A stretch of DNA of 64,000 bases from JBDHWG01 sp046328505 (GTDB lineage Bacteria; Chloroflexota; Anaerolineae; Epilineales; JAHCIE01): NCBI GenBank assembly GCA_046328505.1, contig JAXLWL010000003.1, forward strand, positions 372,001-436,000. The letters are read 5' to 3'. This document shows positions 43,183-51,363 of this stretch, piece after piece. A model generated the notes under the pieces. The model searched no databases. It saw only the letters and a program-made list of their open reading frames with translations, and had not been told where the DNA came from. A program made the translations under genes and the position numbers. Numbering within the stretch: position 1 is the stretch's first letter; each line of letters starts with the position of its first letter.

Positions 43183-43854
43183 CTATTGCCCGTCGCCGAC
43201 GGCTAAATGAGGCAGATAAACGAAGCTGCACCGGCCCAGGCTTATGTCAGCCGGAGCGCCGGGCGTTGTTGGAAGCGCTTGCGCGTGGAGGTCGGAAAGA
43301 TCCACTTTGGCGGGCGGCGCCGCAAGTATCAGTTCCCCACAGGTGGCGGTCACCTGGAACGGAATCAGGACGAGCGAGCCGCTGCCGCTTGTCTGGCTCT
43401 GATTGGGACGCGCGGCCCCAAATATGATTTGTCCAGTCTTGTTGTCCACCTGACGGTTGTCGAGCGGCGCAATCAACGAGCCATCGGGCAACAGGCTGCC
43501 GGGCATCAGCTGAACATAGGGACGGTTGGGGTCGGAGTCAATCACCTGGAAGCTGCCCGGGTCGAAGGTCATTTTGAGCTGACCGCCAAAGAAATCCGTA
43601 AGGTTGTCCAGCTGGAGCGTCGCCGTAACGACATCGCCCACGCTGTAGCGATCCTTGAGCGGGTCCAGGGTAAAGTACACCGTCGCCGGCGGCACGGCGG
43701 CTGTCGGCTCCGCCTGCGGGACCCCAACGGGCCGGCCGGTTTCGGATGGGTTCGGAGCGCGGCTTGCCAGCGCGGGTGTAACCACGGTGAGCACGGCCAC
43801 GACGAGCAGCAGCGCGCTCAGCAGCAGCGCCTGTCGGAGTGAAAACCGGAGCAT
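43183..43854 (-). CDS. Secreted protein with one cohesin-like domain
   Basis: 223 aa. A signal peptide (1-30) and short Pro-rich linker precede one beta-sandwich (about 52-200) with features of the cohesin-like modules in the 1757-aa protein: VGDVVTATLQLDN, GGQLKMTFDPGSFQV and a LMPGSLLPDG turn. The C-terminus is CSFVYLPHLAVGDGQ. It has no catalytic site. ATG 43854 has AGAAGG upstream; a much longer in-frame ORF upstream is antisense to the SDR gene and not real. Confidence 0.75.
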   Translation of the reverse strand: MLRFSLRQALLLSALLLVVAVLTVVTPALASRAPNPSETGRPVGVPQAEPTAAVPPATVYFTLDPLKDRYSVGDVVTATLQLDNLTDFFGGQLKMTFDPGSFQVIDSDPNRPYVQLMPGSLLPDGSLIAPLDNRQVDNKTGQIIFGAARPNQSQTSGSGSLVLIPFQVTATCGELILAAPPAKVDLSDLHAQALPTTPGAPADISLGRCSFVYLPHLAVGDGQ

Positions 43855-44068
43855 GTGCCTTCTCTCTATTGATCGGGCGGCGAGTGTCGGACAAGCTGTA
43901 GCACCCCCGAGCGCCAGGAGCGGGTTGCCCTGGCGCCCAGCGCGGAATTTTAGCACAAGCCGGATGTGGCTGTCGAACAATGGAACCTGACTCGCTTGCC
44001 TAAAGAGTGCAGGCGTGCTATGCTTGCGCTCTAGTGCATCGACGACCCCCGCGACAAGGATAGGAATC

Positions 44069-44857
44069 ATGGATCTGGGCCTCCAGGACAAAGTCGCCAT
44101 CGTTACCGCCGCCAGCCGAGGCCTGGGTAGAGCCGTCGCCCTGGCATTCGCGGCGGAAGGCGCGCGTGTCGTCGTCAATGCCCGCAACGCCGAGCGGCTG
44201 GCCGGGGTCGCCGCCGCGTGCGAGGGGCTGGGCGCGCAGGCGCTGGCCGTCCCGGGCGATGTCACGAACCCCGCCGATGTCGATCGACTCGTCAAAGCGG
44301 CTGTCGAACGGTTCGGGACCGTGGACATCCTCGTTACGAACGCCGGCGGTCCCCCGGCGGGCGACTTCAAGTCCCTGACGATGGCGCAGTGGGAGGAGGC
44401 CTGTCGGCTCACCTTACTGAGCGCCGTCGGGCTGATTCAGGCGGTCGTGCCGATTATGGCCGAGCAGAAAAGCGGCTCCATCGTCAGCATCAACTCCATG
44501 ACGGTGAAGCAGCCCATCCCCGGCCTCACCCTATCCAACGCCATTCGCGACGCTTTGCATGGACTGGTCAAGACCCTGTCCGTCGAGCTGGCCGGCGATG
44601 GCATTCGCGTGAACTCTGTTCTGCCCGGCTGGACGCTCACCGAACGCGTCGAGGAAATCCTGGCTTTCCGCTCCAAGAACAGCGGGCTGCCGGTCGAAGA
44701 AGTCGAAAAGACGATTACCCGCGACATCGCAATGGGCCGTATCGGCCAGCCGGACGAGTTCGCCCGCGCCGTCGTCTTCATTGCCTCGCCCGCCGCTTCG
44801 TACATCACAGGCACCACCCTGGCGGTGGATGGCGGGTTCGTCAAGGGCAAGAGCTAG
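44069..44857 (+). CDS. SDR-family protein lacking the usual Tyr-Lys pair
   Basis: 262 aa Rossmann-fold protein. The cofactor motif TAASRGLGRA (13-22) and TNAGG (about 90) are intact, but the active-site stretch reads SINSM...LTLSNAIRDAL in place of Ser...YxxSK: Tyr and Lys are absent. Similar SNxxR variants exist as a subgroup of 'oxoacyl-ACP reductase'-like proteins. It may bind NAD(P) with altered chemistry. ATG 44069 follows AAGGATAGGA. It is the first gene of a tight operon with the protease and translin genes (2-base gap). Confidence 0.82.
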   Translation: MDLGLQDKVAIVTAASRGLGRAVALAFAAEGARVVVNARNAERLAGVAAACEGLGAQALAVPGDVTNPADVDRLVKAAVERFGTVDILVTNAGGPPAGDFKSLTMAQWEEACRLTLLSAVGLIQAVVPIMAEQKSGSIVSINSMTVKQPIPGLTLSNAIRDALHGLVKTLSVELAGDGIRVNSVLPGWTLTERVEEILAFRSKNSGLPVEEVEKTITRDIAMGRIGQPDEFARAVVFIASPAASYITGTTLAVDGGFVKGKS

Positions 44858-44859
44858 AG

Positions 44860-45774
44860 ATGCAGGCACAGCGCGCAGACCGCCTCGCCCTCATCCGCGC
44901 CATCGAGGCCGAGCGACGGTCGCGCGTGTTGAGCTACGTCATGGCCGAAGGGACGATCATCGCCGACGATGCCGTCCTCCCCATCTACTACCGCCTCGCC
45001 GCGATGGGCCGCTGCCCGCGCCTCGACCTCTACATTGTCAGTCGTGGCGGCATCACCGAGGTGTGTTGGAAGCTCGTCACACTCCTGCGCGAGTTCACCG
45101 ATCACCTGGGCATCATCGTCCCTTATCGCGCCCACAGTGGCGGCACGCTCATCGCCCTCGGCGCCGACGAGATCGTCATGGGGCCGATGTCCGAGCTAGG
45201 CGCGACGGACCCGGCCCGCTCTCACTTCCTGTTACCGTCGGGGGGCGATGGTCAACCCGCGCCGGTGTCTGTCGAAGACCTGCGGCGCTGCATTGAGTTC
45301 ATTCGCCGCGAGGGAGGTGGACACACCGACTTCGTCACGGCGCTGTTTTCATATATCCATCCTCTGGCGATCGGGGCGCTGGAGCAATCCCACGCTCTCG
45401 TCGAGCGCATCGCCCGCAAGGCCCTGGCAACCCACTGGGACGCCGAGGCGCGGGCAGAAGACATCGAGCGCGTCGTCGTGACCCTGAACGGCCGCCTGCA
45501 CTCCCACACGTACCCGATTGGGCGAGCCGAGGCGCGGGATGATCTCGGCCTGCCGGTCGTCGACGCGGCGCCAAGCCTGTGGGCCAGGGTATGGGCCTTG
45601 TACGAGCAGTATCAGGCCGGCTTCGGCATGGTGCTGCCGGGATCATCGCCGGATATCCGCCGCCGCTGCGTCTGCATCGTGGAGACGACGGACGGCGCGA
45701 CGAGCGCCTACCAGATGCTGCGCGCCGCCAACGGCGTCGAGCAGGTTGTCGGCGGCGCATGGGAGACGATTTGA
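44860..45774 (+). CDS. SDH-family Clp-fold serine protease
   Basis: 304 aa of the serine dehydrogenase proteinase (PF01972) family, related to ClpP and signal peptide peptidase A. YIVSRGG (near 60-66) forms the oxyanion region; AHSGGTLIALGADEIVMG (about 90-107) carries the nucleophilic Ser; MSELGATDP follows as in family members. No membrane helix is evident, unlike many relatives. It lies between an SDR gene and a translin gene, with a 4-base overlap to the latter. Confidence 0.82.
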   Translation: MQAQRADRLALIRAIEAERRSRVLSYVMAEGTIIADDAVLPIYYRLAAMGRCPRLDLYIVSRGGITEVCWKLVTLLREFTDHLGIIVPYRAHSGGTLIALGADEIVMGPMSELGATDPARSHFLLPSGGDGQPAPVSVEDLRRCIEFIRREGGGHTDFVTALFSYIHPLAIGALEQSHALVERIARKALATHWDAEARAEDIERVVVTLNGRLHSHTYPIGRAEARDDLGLPVVDAAPSLWARVWALYEQYQAGFGMVLPGSSPDIRRRCVCIVETTDGATSAYQMLRAANGVEQVVGGAWETI

Positions 45775-46415
45775 ATAACCTGGACACTTTAGCCGACAAG
45801 CTCCTGGCGGGACTGGACGCGAAGAATGCGGCCCGCGAGGAAGCGCTGCGCCTCTCTCGCCTGTTGGTACAGCATGCCTCGCGCACGATCCGCGCCGTCC
45901 ACCGCTACGAGTGGGACGAGGCAGAGCGCATCCTCGGCGACGCCGGGCGCATCGCCGCCAGCCTCAAGACCGCGACCCAGGCCCAGCCGGAACTATACGC
46001 CGCCGGGTATGCTCAGGATGCCCTCAAGGAATACGCCGAAGCCCACATTACCCGCGCCCTGGCGCTGGGGCAGGATTTGCCGGACCCAGATGACCTGGGC
46101 GTGGAGTATGCCGCGTATCTCAACGGGTTGGGCGAAGCGATTGGCGAGATGCGCCGCCACTCCCTGGACATGATTCGGCGCGGGGATATCGAGCAGGCCG
46201 AGCGCCTGGTCGAGGCGATGGACGAGGTGTACGCGTTTCTCACCACGGTCGACTACCCCGACGCTGTGACCAATGGGCTGCGGCGCACGACCGACATGGT
46301 GCGCGGCGTGACCGAGCGCACGCGCGGCGATCTCACCACCGCCGCGCGCCAGGAAAGGCTCCAGGCAGCGCTGCGCGACTTCGAGCGGCGCCTGGATATG
46401 GGCACCTATGAGTAG
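45771..46415 (+). CDS. Translin-family protein
   Basis: 214 aa, all helical, matching the translin/TRAX family (PF01997), which are nucleic-acid-binding proteins in eukaryotes and archaea. Typical segments: a long N-terminal helix with VQHASRTIRAVHR, the central ALKEYAEAHI and AYLNGLGEAIGEMRRHSLD, and late VDYPDAVTNGLRRTTD. The TRAX catalytic acidic triad is not obvious. TTG 45771 is chosen because GGGAG lies five bases before it; ATG 45759 in the same frame is the alternative. Confidence 0.8.
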   Translation: MNNLDTLADKLLAGLDAKNAAREEALRLSRLLVQHASRTIRAVHRYEWDEAERILGDAGRIAASLKTATQAQPELYAAGYAQDALKEYAEAHITRALALGQDLPDPDDLGVEYAAYLNGLGEAIGEMRRHSLDMIRRGDIEQAERLVEAMDEVYAFLTTVDYPDAVTNGLRRTTDMVRGVTERTRGDLTTAARQERLQAALRDFERRLDMGTYE

Positions 46416-46668
46416 CCGGCGGCAGGCGGATACGTCTCCGCCGCGCCTGATACGCGCGAGCGAAATCGGCCAGTACAGCTACTGCGCGCGCGGCTGGTGG
46501 CTGAATGTCGTCCAGGGCCGGCCCATCGAGCGGACACGTCTGGCCGCGGGCACCGAGGCGCACGCGCGTCACGGGCAGCGTGTTCGGTCGGCGGTCTGGC
46601 AAGGACGACTCGCCCTGGCATTGCTGGGCCTCGGCCTGGTGGTTTTGGTCCTGGCCTGGCTGAGATGA
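46408..46668 (+). CDS. N-terminal half of a Cas4-like nuclease, with C-terminal membrane helix
   Basis: 86 aa. It carries the Cas4/Dna2-type start SEIGQYSYCARGWWL (Cys26, the first iron-sulfur ligand) and GTEAHARHG (48-56), then a membrane helix (about 67-85). The nuclease core and the other three Cys are missing; these are found, with their own N-terminal helix, in the gene at 51364. Its last Arg and stop codon are provided by the repeat at 46660-46790, so it may be truncated. It overlaps the translin gene by 8 bases. Confidence 0.7.
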   Translation: MSSRRQADTSPPRLIRASEIGQYSYCARGWWLNVVQGRPIERTRLAAGTEAHARHGQRVRSAVWQGRLALALLGLGLVVLVLAWLR

Positions 46669-46790
46669 AAATAGCGCGGCTGTCGCCCTGAGCGTAGCGA
46701 AAGGGCCTCCAACGGCACCGGGATGCTTCGCTCCGCTCAGCATGACATTTTCATAGTTACGGGTGACCCAAGGGTCATATAGACTGCGCT
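46660..46790. repeat. 140-bp element, copy 3, inverted
   Basis: Reverse complement of the elements at 3630-3760 and 19390-19515. Its left end supplies the stop codon of the Cas4 N-half gene. Confidence 0.85.
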
Positions 46791-46860
46791 GAGTATAGAA
46801 TAGGTACAGGTGATTGGCGGCTGATCAAAGGATAACTTTTCCCTGAAGGAGGGCCTGGTC

Positions 46861-48045
46861 ATGGGTGACGCGACAAAAGAGCTTGTGGTCTGCATATTTG
46901 ACGGGGAGAAAAAGGCCGACGAGGCTCAGAAGGCGATTCGCGAGCTCGATAAGCGGCTCGAAGTTGTCAAGCTCGGCCACATAGCGGTCATCCATAAAAA
47001 CTCCGAAGGCAAAGTGACTATCAGCGAGACCGGCGACCCGGGCCACCAGTGGGGCCGGTGGAGTATTGCCGCCGGCGCAGCCGTGGCGCTGGCCTCAGCG
47101 GCAACCGGCGGCGCCATTCTGATCCCGGCGCTTCTCGGCGGCGGCGCTGCCGCAGTTGCGACCCAGTTCATCGACACGGGCTTCCCAGACTCATCGCTGC
47201 GCGAGATTGGCAACGGCCTCGACCGGAACCAGTCGGCCCTCGTCACTATCGTCGACAACCCCGAGGAACGGGAGATTGTCGAGAGCGAGCTACAGGAGTT
47301 AGGTGGGGAGCTTATCCAGGGTTCCCTCTCCGAGGCGATGATTACGAAGCTTGGCGCTGCCACAGCAGCCGCGGTCCCGCTGTCGGAAGACGAACTGGCG
47401 CAGGACGAAGCGGCCGAGGGCCAGTCGGCTGGCGCCATAGCCACAGCGGCTGTGGCCGCTGGCGCTGCTGCCGCGGCAGCGGGCGAAGAAGGTGCGGCGA
47501 GCGAGGGCGAAGCGGCTCCTGGCGGTGGCGCGGCAGGCCTTGCCGCCGCCGCTGTGGTTGCCGCGGCGGCGCAGGAAACACCGGCCGAGCCGGACAACCT
47601 GCGCGAGATCCCTGACATTGGCCCTGTTTACGAGCGGCTGCTCCAGATGCACGGCGTCCGCACGTTCGCCGATCTCGCCGCCATGCGCCCCGACGAGCTG
47701 CAGCGCCTGTTCAGCGGCCACGACCCTGTCAGTGGCTATCCGGTCATCACGGCCAGCATGGAAGAGGCGCAAGCGATGATCGAGCTCGCCGGCTTGCGCG
47801 CCCAGGGCAAGAGCCCGGACAATTTGCGCGAGATTCCGAACGTCGGACCGGTGTACGAGCGCATGCTCATGCGGCGCGGCGTCATTCACTACGCCCAGAT
47901 CGCCGCGATGCGCCCGGAGGAACTGCAAAGTGTGTTTACCGGCTACGATCCAGAGACGAATCAGCTTGTGATGCCTCTGGGTCTGGATGAGGCCGGTCTG
48001 ATGATTATGGACGCGCAGCGGCTCGCCGCCGCCGCAGAGGGCTAG
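46861..48045 (+). CDS. DUF1269 protein with tandem helix-hairpin-helix C-terminus
   Basis: 394 aa. The N-terminal DUF1269 domain (about 8-165) has a predicted membrane-associated glycine-rich segment (GGAILIPALLGGGAAAVATQ). After an Ala-rich linker (about 175-240) come two homologous HhH-like repeats, DNLREIPDIGPVYERLL (about 247) and DNLREIPNVGPVYERML (about 320), as in proteins that bind nucleic acid or assemble. Function unknown. GAAGGAGG precedes the ATG. Confidence 0.75.
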   Translation: MGDATKELVVCIFDGEKKADEAQKAIRELDKRLEVVKLGHIAVIHKNSEGKVTISETGDPGHQWGRWSIAAGAAVALASAATGGAILIPALLGGGAAAVATQFIDTGFPDSSLREIGNGLDRNQSALVTIVDNPEEREIVESELQELGGELIQGSLSEAMITKLGAATAAAVPLSEDELAQDEAAEGQSAGAIATAAVAAGAAAAAAGEEGAASEGEAAPGGGAAGLAAAAVVAAAAQETPAEPDNLREIPDIGPVYERLLQMHGVRTFADLAAMRPDELQRLFSGHDPVSGYPVITASMEEAQAMIELAGLRAQGKSPDNLREIPNVGPVYERMLMRRGVIHYAQIAAMRPEELQSVFTGYDPETNQLVMPLGLDEAGLMIMDAQRLAAAAEG

Positions 48046-48094
48046 CGTCTCGTCGCCCAACAGGTCTGTTGGGCATCATCAAGGAGATACGAAC

Positions 48095-48883
48095 ATGGCA
48101 GACAAAGCACCGCAACATCTGGTTGTGTGTCTGTTTGACGGGGTGAACCAGGCAACCGAAGCCCGCGAGGCCATCGAGGCGGTCGACCGAAAGCTGGACG
48201 TGGTCAAGCTCGGCAACATCGCCGTCATCTACAAAGATGCCGAAGGCAAGGTGTCCATCACAGAAACGGGCGACGTCAAGCACGAGTGGGGGCGCTGGTC
48301 CCTCGGCACCGGCACCGCCGCTGCCGTCGCCGTCGCTCTGACCGGCGGGGCTATCCTGGTGCCCGCGCTCGTGGCCGGCGGTGTCGCCGCCGTCGCCACC
48401 CAGTTCATCGACACCGGCTTCCCTGATTCCGTCCTGAAAGAGATTGGCGCGGGGCTGGACGGCGGGCAGTCTGTCCTGATTACCATCGTCGACAATGAGC
48501 AGGAACGGGATATCGTGCAGACGGAGCTGAGCGGGCTGGGCGGCCGTCTGATCCAAAACACGCTGGCCGAAGAAACGGTGCGCAAGCTCGGCGCGACCGC
48601 CGCCGCCGCGACCGCGGCCGGCCCGGACCCGGGCCTGGAGCGCGCTCCCACCGAAGCGGAGGCTCTGCCGCGCGCAGCGAGGGATACAACCTACGTGCCC
48701 GTCATCACCCCGAAAGCCGATCAAGTGGTAGGCAGCCCGGGTGTGGCATTTTTGGCCCAGGTCGGCACGGCCACGCCGAGCGACCTTCAGCGCTGGGAAG
48801 CGCCGGCCGGCGAAGGCGGCGTGGTCAACCCAGAACCGGCAGCGGACGTGGAAGAAACGGACCGCCCGCAAATACCGGACTGA
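48095..48883 (+). CDS. DUF1269 protein, paralogue of the preceding gene
   Basis: 262 aa. The first 165 residues are a close tandem duplicate of the previous protein (VVCLFDGVNQATEAREAI, RWSLGTGTAAAVAVALTGGA, ATQFIDTGFPDSVL, TIVDNEQERDIVQTEL). The C-terminal 90 residues are unrelated, acidic and Ala/Pro-rich, without HhH repeats. AAGGAG precedes ATG 48095. A shared role at the membrane is likely but unknown. Confidence 0.75.
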   Translation: MADKAPQHLVVCLFDGVNQATEAREAIEAVDRKLDVVKLGNIAVIYKDAEGKVSITETGDVKHEWGRWSLGTGTAAAVAVALTGGAILVPALVAGGVAAVATQFIDTGFPDSVLKEIGAGLDGGQSVLITIVDNEQERDIVQTELSGLGGRLIQNTLAEETVRKLGATAAAATAAGPDPGLERAPTEAEALPRAARDTTYVPVITPKADQVVGSPGVAFLAQVGTATPSDLQRWEAPAGEGGVVNPEPAADVEETDRPQIPD

Positions 48884-48886
48884 GCC

Positions 48887-49360
48887 ATGGCGGTCGTCAT
48901 CACCCAGGAAGCGCCCGACAGCCCCGACGCCGCCACCCTCGTTGACGAGCTGGAAGCGCATCTGGCTCCGCTCTACCCGGTCGAGAGCCGTCACGGCCTG
49001 AGTGTCCAGCGGCTGATCGCCGAAAACGTGGCATTCTTCGTGCTGCGTACCGACGGCACTCCGGCGGCGTGCGGCGGTGTGAAGCTTTACGGCAGCGAGT
49101 ACGGCGAGGTGAAGCGAATGTACGTGCGTCCGGAGTTCCGCGGGCGCGGATTCGCCAAGCTCGTCCTGAGCCGGCTCGAGGACTACACGCGCGCGCAGGA
49201 CGTGGACATCTTGCGCCTGGAAACTGGAATCCACCAGCAGGAGGCCGTTGGGCTGTACGAAGGGGCCGGCTACCACCGCATCCCGCCCTTTGGCCCCTAC
49301 TGGGACGACCCGGTGAGCCTGTGCTATGAGAAGCGTCTGGCGCGACCGACTGGAGCATAA
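48887..49360 (+). CDS. GNAT family N-acetyltransferase
   Basis: 157 aa. Acetyl-CoA site motif A reads VKRMYVRPEFRGRGFAKLVL (about 66-85), with the R/QxxGxG/A P-loop RGRGFA. Motif B is IHQQEAVGLYEGAGYHRI, ending as in amino-acid or small-amine acetyltransferases. The acceptor is unknown. It begins three bases after the DUF1269 gene and is likely co-transcribed. Confidence 0.85.
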   Translation: MAVVITQEAPDSPDAATLVDELEAHLAPLYPVESRHGLSVQRLIAENVAFFVLRTDGTPAACGGVKLYGSEYGEVKRMYVRPEFRGRGFAKLVLSRLEDYTRAQDVDILRLETGIHQQEAVGLYEGAGYHRIPPFGPYWDDPVSLCYEKRLARPTGA

Positions 49361-49380
49361 GCCAATACCAATTGAGCAGG

Positions 49381-49501
49381 CTGTCATTGCGAGCAGAGCG
49401 AAGCAATCTCGCGGCCTTGCACAAGACGCTCATACCGAGATAACGACGTCATCCCTCATCGTGAGATTGCTTCGTCGTCCTAGCGTCCTCCTCGCAATGA
49501 C
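49381..49501. repeat. Palindromic repeat before the M3 peptidase gene
   Basis: Ends CTGTCATTGCGAG and CTCGCAATGACG; full-length copy of the dominant family. Confidence 0.75.
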
Positions 49502-49539
49502 GCCTGGCAGCAACAGCTGCTATTCTGGAAGGAATTCCC

Positions 49540-51354
49540 GTGGCTACGATGACTCGTCCCCTCCCCCAGTGGGACATGACCCCCATCTTCCCCGGCCTCG
49601 ACTCGCCTGAGTTCGACGCCGGCTTCCAGTCCGTCGTGCAGGCCATCGCTAACTTGGCCGCGCAGTTTGACGCCAACGGCATCGATAAGCGCGCGGCAGC
49701 CCCCCTGGACGACCAGACCGTCGCAGCGTTCGACGCCGTCACCGCGAGCCTGAACCAGGTGACAGAGCAGACACGGACCATGTTCGCCTACCTGACGGCC
49801 TTCGTCACGACGAACTCCCGCGACAACCTGGCCCAGTCGCGAATGAGCGAACTGCAGCAGCACGCCGTCGCGCTCAACAAGCTCGGCACGCGCTACACCG
49901 CGTGGATCGGCTCTCTCGACGTCGAGGCGCTCATCGCGCGCTCCCAAATCGCCCGCGACCACGCCTTCATGCTGCGCAAGACCCACATCGCCGCCGAGCA
50001 CCTGATGTCGCCGAGCGAGGAAGCCCTGGCCGCCGAGCTGAACGTCAGCGCCGGCACAGCCTGGGCCAAGCTCCATGGCACCGTCACGTCGCAGCTAACG
50101 GCGCCGGTGGAAATCGACGGTCAGACCCAAACCCTGCCCATGAGCATGATTCGCAACCTCGCCAGCGACCCGGATCGCAAGACGCGGCGCCGTGCCTACG
50201 AGGCCGAGATCGCGGCGTGGCCGACGGTAGCCGTTCCGCTGGCGGCGGCGCTCAACAGTATCAAGGGCGAGGTCAACACTCTCGTCGCGCGGCGCAGGTG
50301 GGGAACGGCGCTCGACCAGTCGTTGTTCCAGAACAACATGGACCGCGCGACGCTGGACGCGATGCTCGGCGCGGCGCAAGAATCCTTCCCCGACTTCCGC
50401 CGCTACATGCAGGCCAAGGCGCGTGCCTTTGACCTCGACGCCCTGCCGTGGTATGACCTGTTCGCCCCGATGGGCGCGAGCACCCGAGTCTGGGAGTATG
50501 ACGAGGCGACGGATTTCATCGAAGAGCAGTTCGGCGCCTTCTCGCCGCGCCTCCGCGAGTTCGCCGCCCGCGCCTTCCGCGAGAACTGGATCGACGCCGA
50601 GCCGCACGACGGCAAACGCGACGGGGCCTACTGCATGTGGATTCGCGGCGACGAGTCGCGTATCTTCGCTAACTACAAGACCGCCTACCGCGGCGTCGCG
50701 ACCCTGGCTCACGAGCTGGGCCACGGCTACCACAACCTTAACCTCGCCCGCCGCACCATGCTCCAGCGCGACACGCCGATGACGCTGGCCGAGACGGCGA
50801 GCACGTTCTGCGAGACGATCACTTACCAGGCGGCGCTGAAGCAGGCGGCCGGCCAGGAACGCCTCGCCCTCGTCGAAGGCGTCCTTCAGGACGCGTGCCA
50901 GATCGTGGTCGACATCACCAGCCGCTTCCTCTTCGAGTCGGCGGTGTTCGAGCGGCGGCAGCGCCGCGAGCTGACCATCGACGAGCTGAACGCAGCCATG
51001 CTCGACGCGCAGCGGCAAACGTACGGCGATGGCCTCGACCCGAACGTGCTCCACCCCTACATGTGGGCGGTGAAGGGTCACTACTATAGTACGGGCCGTT
51101 CATTCTATAATTACCCGTACATGTTCGGCCAGTTGTTCGGGCTGGGGCTGTACGCCCGCTTCCTGGACGAGGGGCCGAGCTTTACCGCGCGCTACGACGA
51201 CCTGCTGTCGTCGACCGGCATGGACGACGCCGCGACGCTCGCCGCGCGCTTCGGCATCGACATCCGCTCGGCCGATTTCTGGCGCGGCAGCCTGAACGTC
51301 CTGCGCGAGGACATCGACCGCTTCGTGGCAATGGTGGAATCAGGGGCGGCGTAG
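49540..51354 (+). CDS. pepF: M3 family oligoendopeptidase
   Basis: 604 aa cytoplasmic zinc peptidase that cleaves short oligopeptides. The zinc site HELGHGYHNL (His, Glu and His of HExxH) and the third-ligand segment TLAETASTFCE lie near residues 390-430. The rest is the helical M3 bowl. Length matches PepF/M3B. GTG 49540 follows AAGGA by seven bases; the ATG three codons later lacks proper spacing. A Cas4-half gene follows nine bases downstream. Confidence 0.9.
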   Translation: MATMTRPLPQWDMTPIFPGLDSPEFDAGFQSVVQAIANLAAQFDANGIDKRAAAPLDDQTVAAFDAVTASLNQVTEQTRTMFAYLTAFVTTNSRDNLAQSRMSELQQHAVALNKLGTRYTAWIGSLDVEALIARSQIARDHAFMLRKTHIAAEHLMSPSEEALAAELNVSAGTAWAKLHGTVTSQLTAPVEIDGQTQTLPMSMIRNLASDPDRKTRRRAYEAEIAAWPTVAVPLAAALNSIKGEVNTLVARRRWGTALDQSLFQNNMDRATLDAMLGAAQESFPDFRRYMQAKARAFDLDALPWYDLFAPMGASTRVWEYDEATDFIEEQFGAFSPRLREFAARAFRENWIDAEPHDGKRDGAYCMWIRGDESRIFANYKTAYRGVATLAHELGHGYHNLNLARRTMLQRDTPMTLAETASTFCETITYQAALKQAAGQERLALVEGVLQDACQIVVDITSRFLFESAVFERRQRRELTIDELNAAMLDAQRQTYGDGLDPNVLHPYMWAVKGHYYSTGRSFYNYPYMFGQLFGLGLYARFLDEGPSFTARYDDLLSSTGMDDAATLAARFGIDIRSADFWRGSLNVLREDIDRFVAMVESGAA

Positions 51355-51363
51355 CGGCCCGTC

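Noticed and set aside
43855..44412. Long upstream extension of the cohesin-like gene
   Set aside because: It runs antisense through the SDR gene; the ATG at 43854 has a ribosome site and begins a normal signal peptide.
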